Counted from the first letter of the stretch, positions 39,906 through 52,750 are shown. The stretch: 64,000 bases of DNA from Cristatella mucedo (GCA_009760855.2 WPIO01000012.1:6631501-6695500); one strand, 5' to 3'. Made by a program: numbers and translations. Notes: generated by a model not told the origin, from the letters alone.

Positions 39906-40159
39906 CTTTGCTCTTTTGCTCCCGTTTCTTCCTGTTAGCTCATGCGTGCGGCTATTGCAAAATCGTAGACTGCCACAGTTGAGCGACGCAGCTGCATGAA
40001 AAGTTCCAGATAACTTGAGGCATCGCAGAATATACCATCAAGACGTTCAATATACTTGAATCCTTAAGCAGAAGTCACACTTGATTTACAAGAGGTTGCT
40101 GACTAATGGAAAAAGAGAAAAGGCAATTTGAATATAAAGTGCTGAAGTTACTAATAACT

Positions 40160-41160
40160 AAATGGTATAGCACTAAAGAGAACTAAATCTCTATCCTTGC
40201 GCAAAGCAATTCGTTGCAAGTAAAGAAAATGACCAAGAATTAACGGCATGCATGGTACCGTGCTTAGACAAGCACGATACCATGCATGGTACCATGCTTA
40301 GACAAGCATGATACCATGCTTAGACAAGCAAACCAAAGTGCATAAGTATCGCGTTTAGACCAGCATGCAAAAGCAAACAAGACACGTGGGTAAACATCAA
40401 TTACTACGAGCCCTGGTTTAAAAAGACCGCTAAATCAAGCGCAAGTCAGAGTTCACACGTGAACAAAAAGGAAAAGTTTACTCTGGGTTCTGTGACCGGA
40501 CTGAGAAGGACAGATGTGTCTTTGGCTGAGACCTGAATGATGTAAAGCCATTGTTGGTGGGACATAAGCCAGAAGCGAGCTCCTGACTTCCGGTGCACGC
40601 GAACTCAAGTCTCCGTCACCGAAACATTTCAATTTAGTGCCTGAAACGGCGAGACGACTGAACGCCGGCGAACGAGTGGTGCGAGAGTACTCTGGAGGAG
40701 TAGCAAGGTAGGATATGTAGCCTGGAGCAAGCGAGTGAAGTGACCTTCAGGTCCCAGATAAGACAAATTGATGTCAATTGTATACTTGCTGAGGAGCTGG
40801 TAAAGCTCAGACAGAAGTGCTGTGGTATGGCAGCTACTTCATTCACTAAAGACCAGACAAGCTGCGATTTGTGCACCAGTAGCTGATGGTAATGTGCCAG
40901 CCAGTAGTCCTTAATAATGGGAATCACAGTAATCTCGAAGCTCTATCACAAATTCGTGGATTAGTTTAGCTATCGTATTCGTGTCTAAGCAGGTCCTGAT
41001 TTTCAAAATTCTCGTCGGCTGAAAGTAGAATCGACTGAATAGTGAAGACAATGTGCTCATCCGATGACAGTTTGATTCGGAATATCACACTCAGATTACG
41101 GATAATCGTCAATGGAGTGAGACATTGCGAGCCAATCTTGACGAGATCTTAACAACAATG
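40160..41160 (-). mobile_element. LINE-A copy, heavily decayed
   Basis: Hairpin trace (GAGAACTAAATCTCTATCC at 40178-40196), an expanded 3' UTR (see the 34-bp repeat), an ORF trace 'LKVTSLACSRLHILPCY' (about 40745-40695), and 'AGCCAATCTTGACGAG' near 41130, which matches the 'KIGSAS' region. The element can be followed only by alignment to better copies. Confidence 0.5.
40247..40329. repeat. 34-bp tandem repeat containing a palindrome
   Basis: Two full 34-bp units (40247, 40281) and a partial third (40315). Each contains GGTACC, TGCTT, AGAC, AAGCA, GATACC arranged as an imperfect hairpin. The segment lies where other LINE-A copies have ATCATGCTTGAAAAAC. Confidence 0.85.
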
Positions 41161-41261
41161 ATGATATTATAATATTTGAGCAGCGCTCTAAGAGAACTAC
41201 ATATATTTCTAGATACTATATTTGTTGGAAAGCATTGTCTCCAAATAATTCGATATTAGTT

Positions 41262-41267
<6 letters not shown>

Positions 41268-41297
<30 letters not shown>
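41268..41297. repeat. (TA)n microsatellite
   Basis: About 15 TA units inside the LINE-A 3' region. Confidence 0.9.
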
Positions 41298-41299
<2 letters not shown>

Positions 41300-41710
41300 G
41301 GCTTGAGTCGGAAGAACCGGCGGCACGATGGCTGACCTGATTGCGAAGTAGTCCGGTTAGGTAGGGCGGGACCAAGAGACTAAGCTGACGTAAAAGTAAT
41401 AAAACAATCTTGGTCTACAGGCTGTTTGATTGAAATCCAGTGCAGGGTAGCGAGAGTAGTGTAATTTGGCAATTTGGACTTCACGGCAGACAACCCTAGC
41501 TGCGGCGTTAAGCACCAAATGTAAACATCCAATTGCACCGGCCTCGAGACCAGTTAGAAGGAAAAGAATTCAAGAATGGGTATCACTAATACACAAACTA
41601 TTTTACATATGGTATCCATGTCTAATCAGGCCCTAATTTTTGCGACGCTAAACAGCTAAAACTTGACCAACTTAACAGCCTGGAGCTGATGTTTTTGTCT
41701 AGTGAAAGGT

Positions 41711-42289
41711 TGCCGTTTGTTCGCACAGCAGAGAGCCAGCCGATGCCCCCAACACCGACAGTCGATTACCTTGAGGGGGGTCCGCACAAGGTGAAGGTCA
41801 TTACTTCGCCTTCCGCTTCATGCAGCTGTTAGCCCTCGCCAAAAACTTGTCATTGAAACTCTTGTCATTTTAATTGTCTGTGTAGTTTGGTCGCACAGCA
41901 AAGAGCCAGCTGATGCCCCCAAAACCGACAGTTTATTACCAACGCACGGAGCCGAAGAGCGAGCGGCTCCCTTCGGCCCCTACTCCCACTCGACTCCCCC
42001 CTCCTCCACGGCTCCAGTCCGCCATCTCGCCACCAGCAGGTTACCGGCCTGTGTCCATGCCACATCGCAGGCGGACCACAGCTCTGCACCGGCCGACCCT
42101 GATGGTGAATCCGCCATCTGGCCACCAGCTGGTTACCGGCCTGTGTCCATGCCACATCGCAGGCGGACCACAGCTGTGCACCGGCCGACCCTGATGGTGA
42201 ATCCACCGTCTGGCTACCATCGGGTTACTGGCTGGTGTCTATGCCACATCACACGCTTATCAGAGGAGCCGGCATACACTCAAACTACA
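41711..42289 (+). mobile_element. TIR element copy 1 (579 bp), with 5-bp target duplication
   Basis: Inserted in LINE-A and flanked by AAGGT on both sides (41706-41710, 42290-42294). The right end is CAAACTACA; the left end TGCCGTTTG is an imperfect partner. A second left end TGTAGTTTG is at 41881. Between them (41770-41880) lies DNA that also flanks copy 2 at 49184-49295. The interior has three units of about 92 bp (from about 42018, 42110, 42202) with CATCTGGCCACCAGCTGG. No transposase gene; it appears non-autonomous. The open frame over it is repeat-derived. Confidence 0.7.
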
Positions 42290-42949
42290 AAGGTCACTGT
42301 GGTATGGGACACTGTGATATCGTGCAGAGGCAGCAGGATATATGCTTGTCGAGCATTAACATTGCGGCTTAGATTGTTTTCACTTTCTGAGTAACATTTG
42401 ATTTGCCCATACATCGCAGGCTAGTTTTTGTCATTTAATTTAAAAAGAATTTCCGCCATCTAAGCGTGAATTTCAGTAATATACTTACTGCAAGGAAGTT
42501 GAGACAGTTCATCTGTCTGTAAGGCTAGGAGAGACCAAGACACAAAGTATAGCTGAGTGTCGTGGGCATACAAGTGAAAGTCTAGATTGTGCTTGGCGAC
42601 TGCATCAGCCAGGCGGGAATATGGACTGTGGCCAAAATTGAACCAAGCATATATACCTAGGGTACCCCTTACTTTAGAGGGTTTTTTCGGATGAATGTTG
42701 TCAGTTGATATCAGTGCTCTGAAATGTCTCACTTAGATCGGACCTAAACCATTACAATTTAACGCTAGTGATGCCCAGGAAAGACGGCAGGCACTCAAGA
42801 ACTTGCTAATTAATAGTACATAATCTCAGCAGTGCTGACTCTGTGGACATTTTAGATCTGATTGGAAATTACTTTCTAGGTTTTAAGCTTAGAAATAAAA
42901 ATGTAACCAGTCTGGCATACTCATTTTCCTGTCCTAGGCTGGAACGGCA

Positions 42950-43560
42950 GTACTGAGACCGGGCAGAAGTTTTTTAAGTTATCGTGATGCTGTCTTGGTA
43001 GTGGTGTCCTGTGGATGCGTTCAAAATTATTGGCCTAACAATAGCAGTTGGGAAGGCTTCAGGAACAATACCTGAGGTAAAGTACACATTGATCGTGCTA
43101 ATTGTGCTCGGTAGCAGCTACTCTATGCATCTCTGAAGGATAGTAGTAGATTCAGTGTCAAGTGGGCACGAAGGTGGACAGTGAATGAATGCAAGGAACT
43201 GACCATGAGGAGTCAGGTTAGCATGGTATTCAAGCTTGAGGGTGACACCAGGCTTACCCATGACTACTAGGTTGATATTATCGTCATTAAGCTTTAGGAG
43301 GTTAGTGGCCATTTAAATGCGAATGTCATAGAAGTAGGTTGCAAAGGAATTAACTGGGTCGAATTCATGGAAAGGCTGGCAAGGGTCGAAGGATAAATAG
43401 AGCTGAGTGTTATTGACATAGAAATAGAAATTAAATCCATGTTGTGTGTTTGGCGATGACATCGGCGAGAGGGAGAGTACAGACAGTGAAAAGAACGGCA
43501 GGGGAGCCTAAGACCAGACCCTTAGGTATCTTCTGGAAGCGAAACTACGCAATTTACGCT
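42950..43560 (-). mobile_element. LINE-A-related RT fragment
   Basis: Minus strand 'MATNLLKLNDDNINLVVMGK' (43312-43253) and, further upstream, the YADD neighbourhood (43440-43400) and 'LFTVC'-type codons near 43490. A separate copy from the one at 41.2-42.9 kb, of another subfamily. Confidence 0.7.
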
Positions 43561-43564
43561 CTCA

Positions 43565-44665
43565 TAGAAAAAATGAAAAATTTAATTTAATATGTTAGTA
43601 AAAACTAATATCGTTTATAAGTACGTCCGTATTACCAGTAAGCATAGAACTTTCCAAGGTTTTTTAGAAGTATGAGTGATTGTATGGTCATTGTAATTTT
43701 TTAATAAATTTGGTTAATTCATAACCGTAATAGTTTCCCAGAAAGGGTTATTGCTTTCCGAGGAAAGATTGACAGTTCTGAAAGTTTTGATTTGCATATT
43801 GAACATGGCTGAAAACGTGCAGGACTTTCGAATCAGGGTGCATTGAAGCACAACGAAGGATGAAGTGAAGATATAAAGGTAAAATAGTGCTCGAAAGTGA
43901 ACAGAGTTAGAGTTTTCAAGTTTATTTGGTGTTGACTCGATGGAAAAACTATGAATAACTAAAGGTCTTTTTCAAAACAGTGACATTTGATAAAAAAAAA
44001 ACCTCAGCAAAAATTTTTAAAAACATTTTCTATTAAGTAAGTAAATACTAGGTTTGATGAAATAAATATTAAACCAGGCTCAATCTCGCGTAAAGATGCT
44101 TTAAAGGAATTTGAATTTCTTCGAGAATTTATTTGTCAAGCTCTGCTCCACAATTTCAATTGTGATATCTCTTGACTTTTCACTGATCTTCGCTAGCGAG
44201 CTACACCTTATATACACTCTCGGAAAAACGACTGCTACGAAGAGGCCGCATTACAGCTGCTTTATTATCTCTTCGTTGTTTCAAAACGACTGCAAATGAG
44301 AGCACCAAGCAATAGCACTGAAAACTCTAATTGATGCATCGCAACAATGTCATCCGCTTCTCCTGAGCAGCTCACATTGCGTGAGTCCCCGACGTCTAGC
44401 GACGATCCCCCCAGTCGACCGCTCTCGTGAATTGCTCTGGATTTCACCTTTCCGGTACACCTCGTTCGTTCGTTTACACATCACCTCTGGGCCAACTTGA
44501 TCGCTTGTCCCACGTACTCGCAATAAAATTAGGTTGATCTCACCTAACTCTAGCGCAAGCTTTTCTTTCCCACCGTAATAGAATCTAAAGGTTTTTAAGC
44601 TGGTAATCGACTGTGAATTTGGAAAGCTGAATTAAGAAAGTCACCAGGGCAAAAAAAGTGAGCAT
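43565..44665. other. AT-rich intergenic DNA
   Basis: No gene, SINE or LINE recognised. Confidence 0.4.
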
Positions 44666-44670
44666 AGAGT

Positions 44671-45188
<518 letters not shown>

Positions 45189-45575
45189 ACCTCAAATCCT
45201 TTGGAGACCGTGCATTTAGTTCGTATGCTCCTTAAGCCTGGAACGCACTCCCGACTTGCGTCACAGCATCCCCTCACTCGACCACATTTAAAAAGAACTT
45301 AAAACACACCTATTTAGGACAGTATTTAGTGGGTCCCTGTGATTCGTCCTTCGTGTGCTTATGCGTGCTGACACCGTGCAAGCTGCCACTAGCCACATTT
45401 GCATGCTGACCCTGTGCATGTCACCCCTAACTATGTTATTCATGTTGTTTATCAAGCATGATTTTACTTACCATTCAATTGCATTTCACTTTGCAGCAAA
45501 TGTAAAGCGCCTAGAGAGAGATTGAGTTCTCTAAGGGTGCTTTTTCACGTGCATTTTTATTATTATCCTTGTCGT
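45189..45575 (+). mobile_element. LINE-A 3' end
   Basis: Starts CTCAAATCCTTTGGAGACCG (ORF), then 3' UTR, hairpin (AAAGCGCC at 45504-45511, GAGAGAGATTGAGTTCTCT) and an ATTTTTATTATTATCC tail. The right arm reads GGGTGCTTTTT, so the stem is weakened. Confidence 0.88.
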
Positions 45576-46190
45576 TTGGTAGTTTCAAGGTCTAGCCTCA
45601 TTCAGCAGAACATCCATCTGTGGGTTTCCACACAGATGTTTTCTCGGTACACTACTTTTATTCATTTATACAGGCTCAGAGAAGATAATTTAGACTCTCA
45701 GCATTAGTCATCACCTCAATGTCAACGGCACCCAGCTGCAGTTGACATTCAAGCACTCCGACTCAGCTGTGTGGATTGATAAACTCTTTGCCTGCCTTGC
45801 AGAGATTTCGTCCTGGATTGCAGCTTATATCTGATGATGAAAGATTATTAACGACAATGATTAAAAACGTGCTGCTGAAATATTAAAATTTTGGTCTCGT
45901 GATTGGTGCTGTTAGTGTGACTATCACGGAGCAATCGCAATTTGTGTATCTTTGTTGACAACTTCTTGAATTTTTATGGTTTCACGCAGAAGACCGCATC
46001 TCTTAACAGCTAGTCGACAAGATCGTTTCCTATCGAGAATAATATTTGACACAGTCGCTGACTTACTTGCTGACTTACTTGCTCGCGATGGTTCACTTTA
46101 AACTACGCTAGTGCCACTCAGTAATTGTATGGTAGCATAAAACAGCCATACAGCCTCTACAGTTTGCATTGAACATGGCCATTAGGTTAA
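45576..46190. other. Unassigned DNA with a LINE-like 5' part
   Basis: 'QLQLTFKHSDSAVWIDKLFA' can be read at about 45735-45795 on the plus strand and resembles LINE RT-adjacent sequence, but it is too short to classify. The rest shows nothing. Confidence 0.25.
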
Positions 46191-46191
46191 T

Positions 46192-47900
46192 AATAATAAT
46201 AATAATTCACTTGATAAAGCGCCCTCAGAGAACTCAATCTCTCTCTAGGCGCTTTACATTTGCTGCAAAGTGAAATGCAATTCAATGGTAAGTAAAATCA
46301 TGCTTGAAAAACAAACGAGATGAATAATATGGTTAGGGGTGACATGCACAGGGTCAGCATGCAAATGTGGTTAGTGGCAGCATGCACAGTGTCAGCACGC
46401 ATAAGCACATCAAGGACGAATCACAGGGACCCACTAAATGCTGTCCTAAATAGGTGTGTGTTTTAGGTTCCTTTAAAATGTGGTCAGGTCAGGGGATGTT
46501 TTGACGCAGGTCGGGAGGGAGTTCCAGGCTTTGGGAGCATATGAACTAAATGCACGTTCTCCAATGGATTTAAGGTTTGTATGAGGTATTTCTAGACTGT
46601 TGGATTCCGAGAAGCGGGTGGTACGATGCTTGGCCTGATGGGGTAGTATATCTGACAGATAGGCTGGAGCCATAGAATGAAGGGACCTAAAAGTGAGCGA
46701 CAAAACCTTGAAGTCAATCCGTTGCTTGACTGGTAGCCAGTGCAGGTCGGCGAGAAGTGGAGTAATGTGGCAACTGCGACGCTCACGACAGACAAGCCTA
46801 GCTGCAGAGTTTTGCACAAGCTGCAATCGCCTGATCGCACATGCTGGTAGGCCAGTAAGCAGTGAGTTGCAGAAGTCGAGACGGGATGTCACGAATGCAT
46901 GGACCAATCTAGACGCGGTATCTTTATGTATACAAGCCCAAATTTTAGCAAAATTATGTATCTGAAAGTAGGCAGACTTGATTGTGGAGCCGATGTGGCC
47001 GTCAAACGAGAGGTCACTTTGGAACGTTACACCTAGATTTCGAGCTGATTCAACAGGAGATATGCTGGCAGAGCCAATTTTGAGCGTTAGCCTTTCCAAT
47101 TTCTGAATCACACTGGGTTTGCCCATAAATAATAAGTTAGTTTTACCATCGTTTAGTTTAAGAAAATTTGATGCCATCCATGTGCGGATGTCATCAATGC
47201 ATGCAGCAAGTGAGTTAAGAGAATTCGAGGTGCTCGAAGGCTGAGAGGGATAAAAGCAAATGTACAGCTGAGTGTCATCCGCATTGAAGTGAATGCCTAG
47301 ATTGTGCTTGGCAAACCCGTCAGCAAGAGGGAGAGTATAAACCGTGAAAAGAACCAGATCTAGCACAGAGCCTTGAGACCCCATATTTCAGAGGTACCTC
47401 GGAAGATCTTTGTCCATGACGTCAATACTCTGGAGTCTCCCACTGAGATAGGACCTGAACCATTGCAGAGCAGTGCCAATGATGCCCAGGCGAGATGAAA
47501 TGCGCTCTTGAAGAACTTTGTGATCGATAGTATCAAAAGCTGCCAAAAGATTGAGCTAAACAAGCAGAGATACTCTACCCATGTCTGCATTCCTAAGTAG
47601 GTCGTTGTACACCCTAAGCAATGCTGCTTCTGTGGAGTGATTAGCTCTGAAGCCAGACTGGAACTTTCTAGCAAGGTTTGAAGTTTCAATATAGTAGTTT
47701 AGCTGGTCCGCACGACCAGCTCCAGTGTCTTTAATGGGAATAGTGGAAGGGAGACTGGGCGGTAGTTACTCAAGTTCTCTTGGTCTAGTGTTGCTTACTT
47801 GAAAAGCGGCCTGACTACAGCTTTTTTTAAAGGTGCTGGGACATGACCTGAGGCTAATGACATATTAATGAAGGATTGGGCATAACCGGATAGGTGGTAC
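46192..47900 (-). mobile_element. LINE-A copy, longest RT in the window
   Basis: An (AAT)n tail at about 46190-46206, hairpin, 3' UTR, then on the minus strand an open frame (47384-46473, 303 codons) with 'MGSQGSVLDLVLFTVYTLPL', 'HFNADDTQLYICF', 'RTWMASNFLKLNDGKTNLLF', 'SRLDFCNSLLTGLPACAIRR'. Upstream (47700-47390) it reads 'FQSGFRANHSTEAALLRVYN' and 'AAFDTIDHKVLQ' across one stop or frameshift. The catalytic box is NADD, so tyrosine is lost. A useful reference for the LINE-A consensus. Confidence 0.92.
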
Positions 47901-47959
47901 AATTAAACCGCACCAGAGTATAATCGGCCATATTCTCACTTTCTCAAGGAAGACCGTAC

Positions 47960-48600
47960 GATCCATTTAGTAAAAAGGTTCTAATATTTCGAGAAAGACC
48001 AAGGCAGCGACGCTACTATCACCGTTGATACGTAGCACGTCATTTTTGGTCACATGGAGGAGAGCAGTTTTAGTGGAACGGTATCGCATGAACCCGACTA
48101 AAATTCTCCTCATACATGATTCTTGTCATCGCGCTCTATACGCGGTTTAAAGGCCATTTTCCTCTAGAATTACGGTAAAAGAAAAACAAGGACAAAGGAG
48201 CTGGGCGATAATGAGCTCAAACCTGCGAATCTAGTCATGTCTTTTAAAATATAGATCCAATAATGATCTATGGTCATGACTTTAGAACAACTCCTTTATT
48301 GAGTATGGCATATGATGTTGATTTTTCAAAATAAGCTTTATTATAAGCTATAATAAGTTTTCTATAGATGGGTAAATTTTTTTTCCACTGAGAATTAGTT
48401 GTCGGGTCTTCAGGCGTTGGTTCTATACGTGGAAGTATTTTTTTACTGGCCTTAGTTGTTGCACCTATGCGATCTGAGATACTGAGATACTGTTGCAGAA
48501 TTCTTAAAGGAATCAGCAAGAAGCTGCAACTCCACACGTGGAGAAGGCGGAGTTGGAAGTATGCGAGCACGTTTGAAAATTGCATCGGCGGATAAAATAC
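47960..48600 (-). mobile_element. LINE-B-like RT fragment
   Basis: ACATGGAGGAGAGCAGTTTT (48053) and the segments around 48190 and 48240 align with the LINE-B RT region at 20.94-21.14 kb ('ETALLRVN', 'YRP', 'ILKKT'). It adjoins the LINE-A copy without an obvious gap. Confidence 0.55.
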
Positions 48601-49180
48601 ACAACTTTACAGCAAGAAATAAAAATGCAAAGAGTGCGTTAGCTTATCTTGATTAAACAAATAATTGTCCTGGAAATTTGCTTAGGGTTTGACTCGCATG
48701 ACTGCAGGCTAAGAAGCCATAGTTTCTGAGTAGTTGTTATGGATGCACTCTAACCTGCGAAATATTAGTTTCGGAACAAGTATTTTTTGTAACGGTTTTA
48801 CTATCTACGCTTTCCGCGGTGCATTTTATTAGTTGTCTCTGCAAGCATAAAGCGATCTTTTGGTTCTGTAAATAAGCAGCCTTAAAGTGAGCATCCCTGT
48901 CGAGAGCATCCCATTAATACTGAAGAATATTTAGATAATAAAAAATTTCTGAGAAGTAATGATGCTCTGCTGTCTATATAGCTTTTCTAGAGGTAAAATT
49001 AAGTAAAGAGTAGCTGACCCTTGTTTATACAGCGACATAAAAACTTCACTCGCTTTCAATCGGCTCGAAGGGGAAATATACAATCGCTTGCTGCTGGACT
49101 CGAATTCATAACCCTAGTTGTAAAATGTGCACCTTACAAGCAAGGGGGTGGCCTGGATTTTTGCACGAAGGGGCTAAACC
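48601..49180. other. Unassigned DNA
   Basis: AT-rich. At 49090-49180 there is a tRNA-like trace (ACTCGAATTCATAACCC, CTTACAAGCAAGG). No gene seen. Confidence 0.3.
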
Positions 49181-49295
49181 TCGACCTTGAGGGGGTCCGC
49201 ACAAGGTGATGGTCATTACTTCGCCTTCCGCTTCATGCAGCTGTTAGCCCTCGCCAAAAACTTGTCATTGAAACTCTTGTCATTTTAATTGTCTG

Positions 49296-49758
49296 TGTAG
49301 TTTGGTCGCACAGCAAAGAGCCAGCCGATGCCCCCAAAACCGACAGTTTATTACCAACGCACGGAGCCGAAGAGCGAACGGCTCCCTTCGGCCCCTACTC
49401 TCCCTCGACTCCCCCCTCCTCCACGGCTCCAGTCCGCCATCTCGCCACCAGCAGGTTACCGGCCTGTGTCCATGCCACATCACAGGCGGACCACAGCTCT
49501 GCACCGGCCGACCCTGATGGTGAATCCACCATCTGGCCACCAGCTGGTTACCGGCCTGTGTCCATGCCACATCACAGGCGGACCACAGCTGTGCACCGGC
49601 CGACCCTGATGGTCCGCCTGTGATGTGGCATGGACACAGGCCGGTAACCAGCTGATGGCCAGATGGTGGATTCACCATCTGGCCGCCATCGGGTTACTGG
49701 CCGGTGTCCACGCCACATCACAGGCTCATCAGAGGAGCCGGCATACGCTCAAACTACA
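49296..49758 (+). mobile_element. TIR element copy 2 (463 bp), with 5-bp target duplication
   Basis: Perfect 9-bp inverted ends TGTAGTTTG (49296-49304) and CAAACTACA (49750-49758), flanked by GTCTG on both sides (49291-49295, 49759-49763). The interior carries the same ~92-bp units as copy 1, plus one unit in inverted orientation (49611-49674 against 49522-49585) that makes a long hairpin. No coding capacity of its own. Confidence 0.75.
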
Positions 49759-49764
49759 GTCTGC

Positions 49765-51020
49765 GTTAACTGCTAGTTGAGCTGCTAAAACGCTTAAAGA
49801 GAGCTGGAAGCTCAGTCTTAAAGGCGGGCAGCCCGACGGCTTCTTTTGGCTCTCTAAAAAAAGCGGTACCCCCTTTTTTAAATCCTGAAGCTGCTCAGTA
49901 AAGAAACCAATCTTGGCAAGCCACTCTGGTCATCCTACGTAAAAAAAAATCACAGCGTCTAAAACCAATCTTATAGAAAGGGAAGAAAACGGACATTGTA
50001 AATTAGAAGAGGTTGGTAGTGTTATGCGAGCAGTTCGTAGTCAATAAGCATTGCCATACATTTCTCTGAGGATTGTTCGGTTGCTCCCGAAAGTTAAACA
50101 TGACCTTCAGCATCGAGAGAAATTCAAAGCCGTTTTCCAATTACAGTAGATGACAGCTGATAGGTAAGTTGGTCGGGCTACTTGCTGAAAACCCAGTTTT
50201 CAATATCAATGCTATGAGGTTGCAACTACTTGCATACTGGAATGTTAAAAATGTTCTCCACTTACGTCCTAGGGCCGAAAGCCCAGCGCTCCTAAGGGTG
50301 CTAGTCCTTGCCGACGCGAGACAAAGACAGACGAAACCCGAACTTTCCAGGACGGCTAGCGACTTGTTTGTGCAGCAGCAATGCATATTGATGGTAAACG
50401 AACGTAGCAGCAGCTTAACATCGCTGTTCATATCCGATGGGTAGAACAGTCGTTCGACACTGAGAGCACCACTCAAACTGTCTGGCTCAAAGTATGGAGC
50501 GAAACTCAACTTCTGGCATACAATCCCCGGGCTCAACTGAACTGCCTTGCACATAGCTTCCGCTTGTACACATCCCGCCGTTAGGTTATGACAACCGGTT
50601 CCGAGCCTTGTATAGTTCAGGAACCACAATGAAATATCTGAGCAGTCGCAATCTTACAGGTGCAGAACGCCGACGCTTGAGGAGTAAGCTGTCTTCTGCT
50701 AGCATATCCGAGCTTCAGATGAAGTAAACCCGTGAAAGATGAAGTAAGCAGGTGTCCAAATGGACATTATAATGTTCCGAAACCGATGCTCACGGCTTCC
50801 TTTAAATCCTACCACGAAATTATCTGCACTCAGTTAAATGTTGGAAAATAATGAGTGCTTGTTTATTCATGCCGCAATGAATGGCCAGGTCATGCCCCCT
50901 AAATACATACGATTCCAATTTCAAATGACTTTCAGCTTCGCAGGACAGCAAGCATATCTCGTGTCAAATACGGCTTTACTGTGGCCTTAATTTTGGTTCA
51001 TACCGACGTCCTGCAAGCCT
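49765..51020. other. Unassigned DNA
   Basis: The minus-strand frame 50629-50141 (162 codons) has cysteines but no domain I recognise, and it overlaps a plus-strand frame. No splice pattern suggests a gene. Confidence 0.35.
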
Positions 51021-51024
51021 AGGC

Positions 51025-52145
51025 TTACCTGGGAAATCTAGGCTTTCACTTCTATGCGGATGACACTCAGCTGTATATTTGCTTTGATCCCTCCCAGCCT
51101 TCGAGCACCTTGAATTCTCTCAACTCACTTGCTGCATGTATTGATGATATCCGCACATGGATGGCATCAAATTTTCTTAAACTAAATGATGGTAAAACTA
51201 ACTGATTCGTTATGAGCAAACCTAGTGTAAATCAGGAATTGGAAAGGTTGACGCTCAAAATTGGCTCTGCCACCATATCTCCTGTTGAATCAGCTCGAAA
51301 TCTAGGTGTAACGTTCCAAAGTGACCTCTCGTTTGACGACCACATTAGCTCCACAATCAAGTCTGCCTACTTTCAGCTACATAACATTAGTAAAATTCGG
51401 GATGGTTTAGATAAGGATACCACGTCTAAGTTGGTCCATGCATTTGTGACATCCAGTCTTGACTTCTGTAACTCACTGCTTGCTGGCCTGCCAGCATGTG
51501 CAATCAGGCGACCACAGCTGGTGCAAAACTCTGCAGCAAGGCTTGTCTGTCGTGAGCGTCGCAGTTGCCACATTACACCACTTCTCGCCGACCTGCACTG
51601 GCTGCCAGTCAAGCAACGGATCGACTTCAAGGTTTTGTCGCTCACTTTTAAGTCACTTCATTCTTTCGCTCCAGCCTATTTATCAGATTTACTCCCCCAC
51701 CAGACCAAGCATCGTACCATCCGCTTTTCGGAATCCAAAAAGTTACCAATACCTCGTACAAATCTCAAATCCTTTGGAGACCGTGCATTTAGTTCGTATG
51801 CTCCCAAAGCCTGGAACCCCCCCCCCCCCCCCCGACCTGCATCAGAACATCCCCTGACCTGACCACATTTAAAAAGAACTTAAAAACACCTATTTAGGAC
51901 AGCATTTAGTGGGTCCCTGTGATTCGTCCTTGATGTGCTTATGCGTGCTGACACAGTGAATGCTGCCACTAACCACATTCGCATGCTGACCCTGTGCATG
52001 TCACCCCTAACCATATTATTCATTTTATTTGTTTTTCAAGCATATTACTCACTATTCAATTGCATTTCCCTTTGCAGCAAATGTAAAGCGCCTAGACAGA
52101 GATTGAGTCCTCTGAGGGCGCTTTACGAAGTGCATTATTATTATT
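51025..52145 (+). mobile_element. LINE-A copy with a poly-C expansion
   Basis: From '[20 protein letters not shown]' to the 3' end. One stop at 51204 breaks the frame, then a 216-codon frame follows (51212-51862). A run of 17 C (51817-51833) replaces the usual CTCCCTCCCG in the 'WNSLPT' codons. The hairpin (AAAGCGCC at 52085-52092) and an ATTATTATTATTG tail are present. Confidence 0.9.
51817..51833. repeat. (C)17 homopolymer
   Basis: A run inside the LINE-A ORF; elsewhere in the family this position reads AACTCCCTCCCGACC. Confidence 0.85.
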
Positions 52146-52149
52146 GTTG

Positions 52150-52740
52150 TAAGCCTAAAAAGGGCGTTCGATGAGAGCCGGTTGCTCCGTTGGCAGCTTC
52201 TGCCCACCTCAGCCTCAGTCTCAAAGCAGTTGTTTCTGGGGACCAGTCGAGCGAGGTCATATTTCCAAAGCCTAGGGTGGTTTCTACGTGCTCAGGTTTG
52301 TGACTAATAGCAACTCAGACAGTAGCGCAAACAGCCCAAGTTCATCACTCCTGCATTCATTCAGAGCCATATAATTTAGCGTGCTTACAATACAGCTTCA
52401 CTGGCTTTGATCAAAGAGTAAAACAGATATAACGGCTATTGCAAAGTAACAAAAAAGGGTAAACGCTCGAACGAAAGAATACTAAGGCAGGACAGTAAAT
52501 TTCATCTGCGATCAGAATAGTAGTGAACTTGCTAACATCCAGCAGCAGAATCGTCATCCGATATTCTTGAGCCCTACATGCAGGCTGTGAAGAGCAGTGC
52601 ACGCACACTCTGGGGCAAAGGAGAACTGCCTACCACGGTGTATCATAGCCATCGACATAAATGTGAACTCATTCCTGCAGTTTATGGGCACAATACCGCC
52701 GCGATACTGGTTATATGCCAACACCCAGCAGGAGTTTCGT
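52150..52740. other. Unassigned DNA
   Basis: Region beyond the likely 3' end of CASK. No feature seen. Confidence 0.35.
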
Positions 52741-52744
52741 GCAG

Positions 52745-52750
52745 TTTATT
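52745..52750 (-). terminator. Possible CASK polyadenylation signal
   Basis: AATAAA on the minus strand, about 1.04 kb beyond the CASK stop. It is the first exact match I find downstream; the 3' UTR would then include the (TA)n tract. Weak without transcript data. Confidence 0.3.

Larger units (their letters stand above)
41165..42860 (-). mobile_element. LINE-A copy interrupted by a TIR element
   Basis: The 3' hairpin trace is near 41185-41215; the ORF C-terminus follows (41430-41700); after the insertion at 41711-42289 the same element resumes with GGTCACTGTGG and continues through the RT core ('AVAKHNLDFHLYAHDTQLYF' near 42610-42550; here YAHD replaces YADD) to about 42860. Confidence 0.8.

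Noticed and set aside
41865-42394. Repetitive Pro/His-rich proteins on both strands (also at 49280-49678).
   Set aside because: They are translations of the ~92-bp units of the TIR element; frames differ between copies and no known domain appears.
50141-50629. A 162-residue minus-strand frame with several cysteines as a gene.
   Set aside because: No signal peptide, domain, paralogue or splice partner; it overlaps an equally plausible plus-strand frame.
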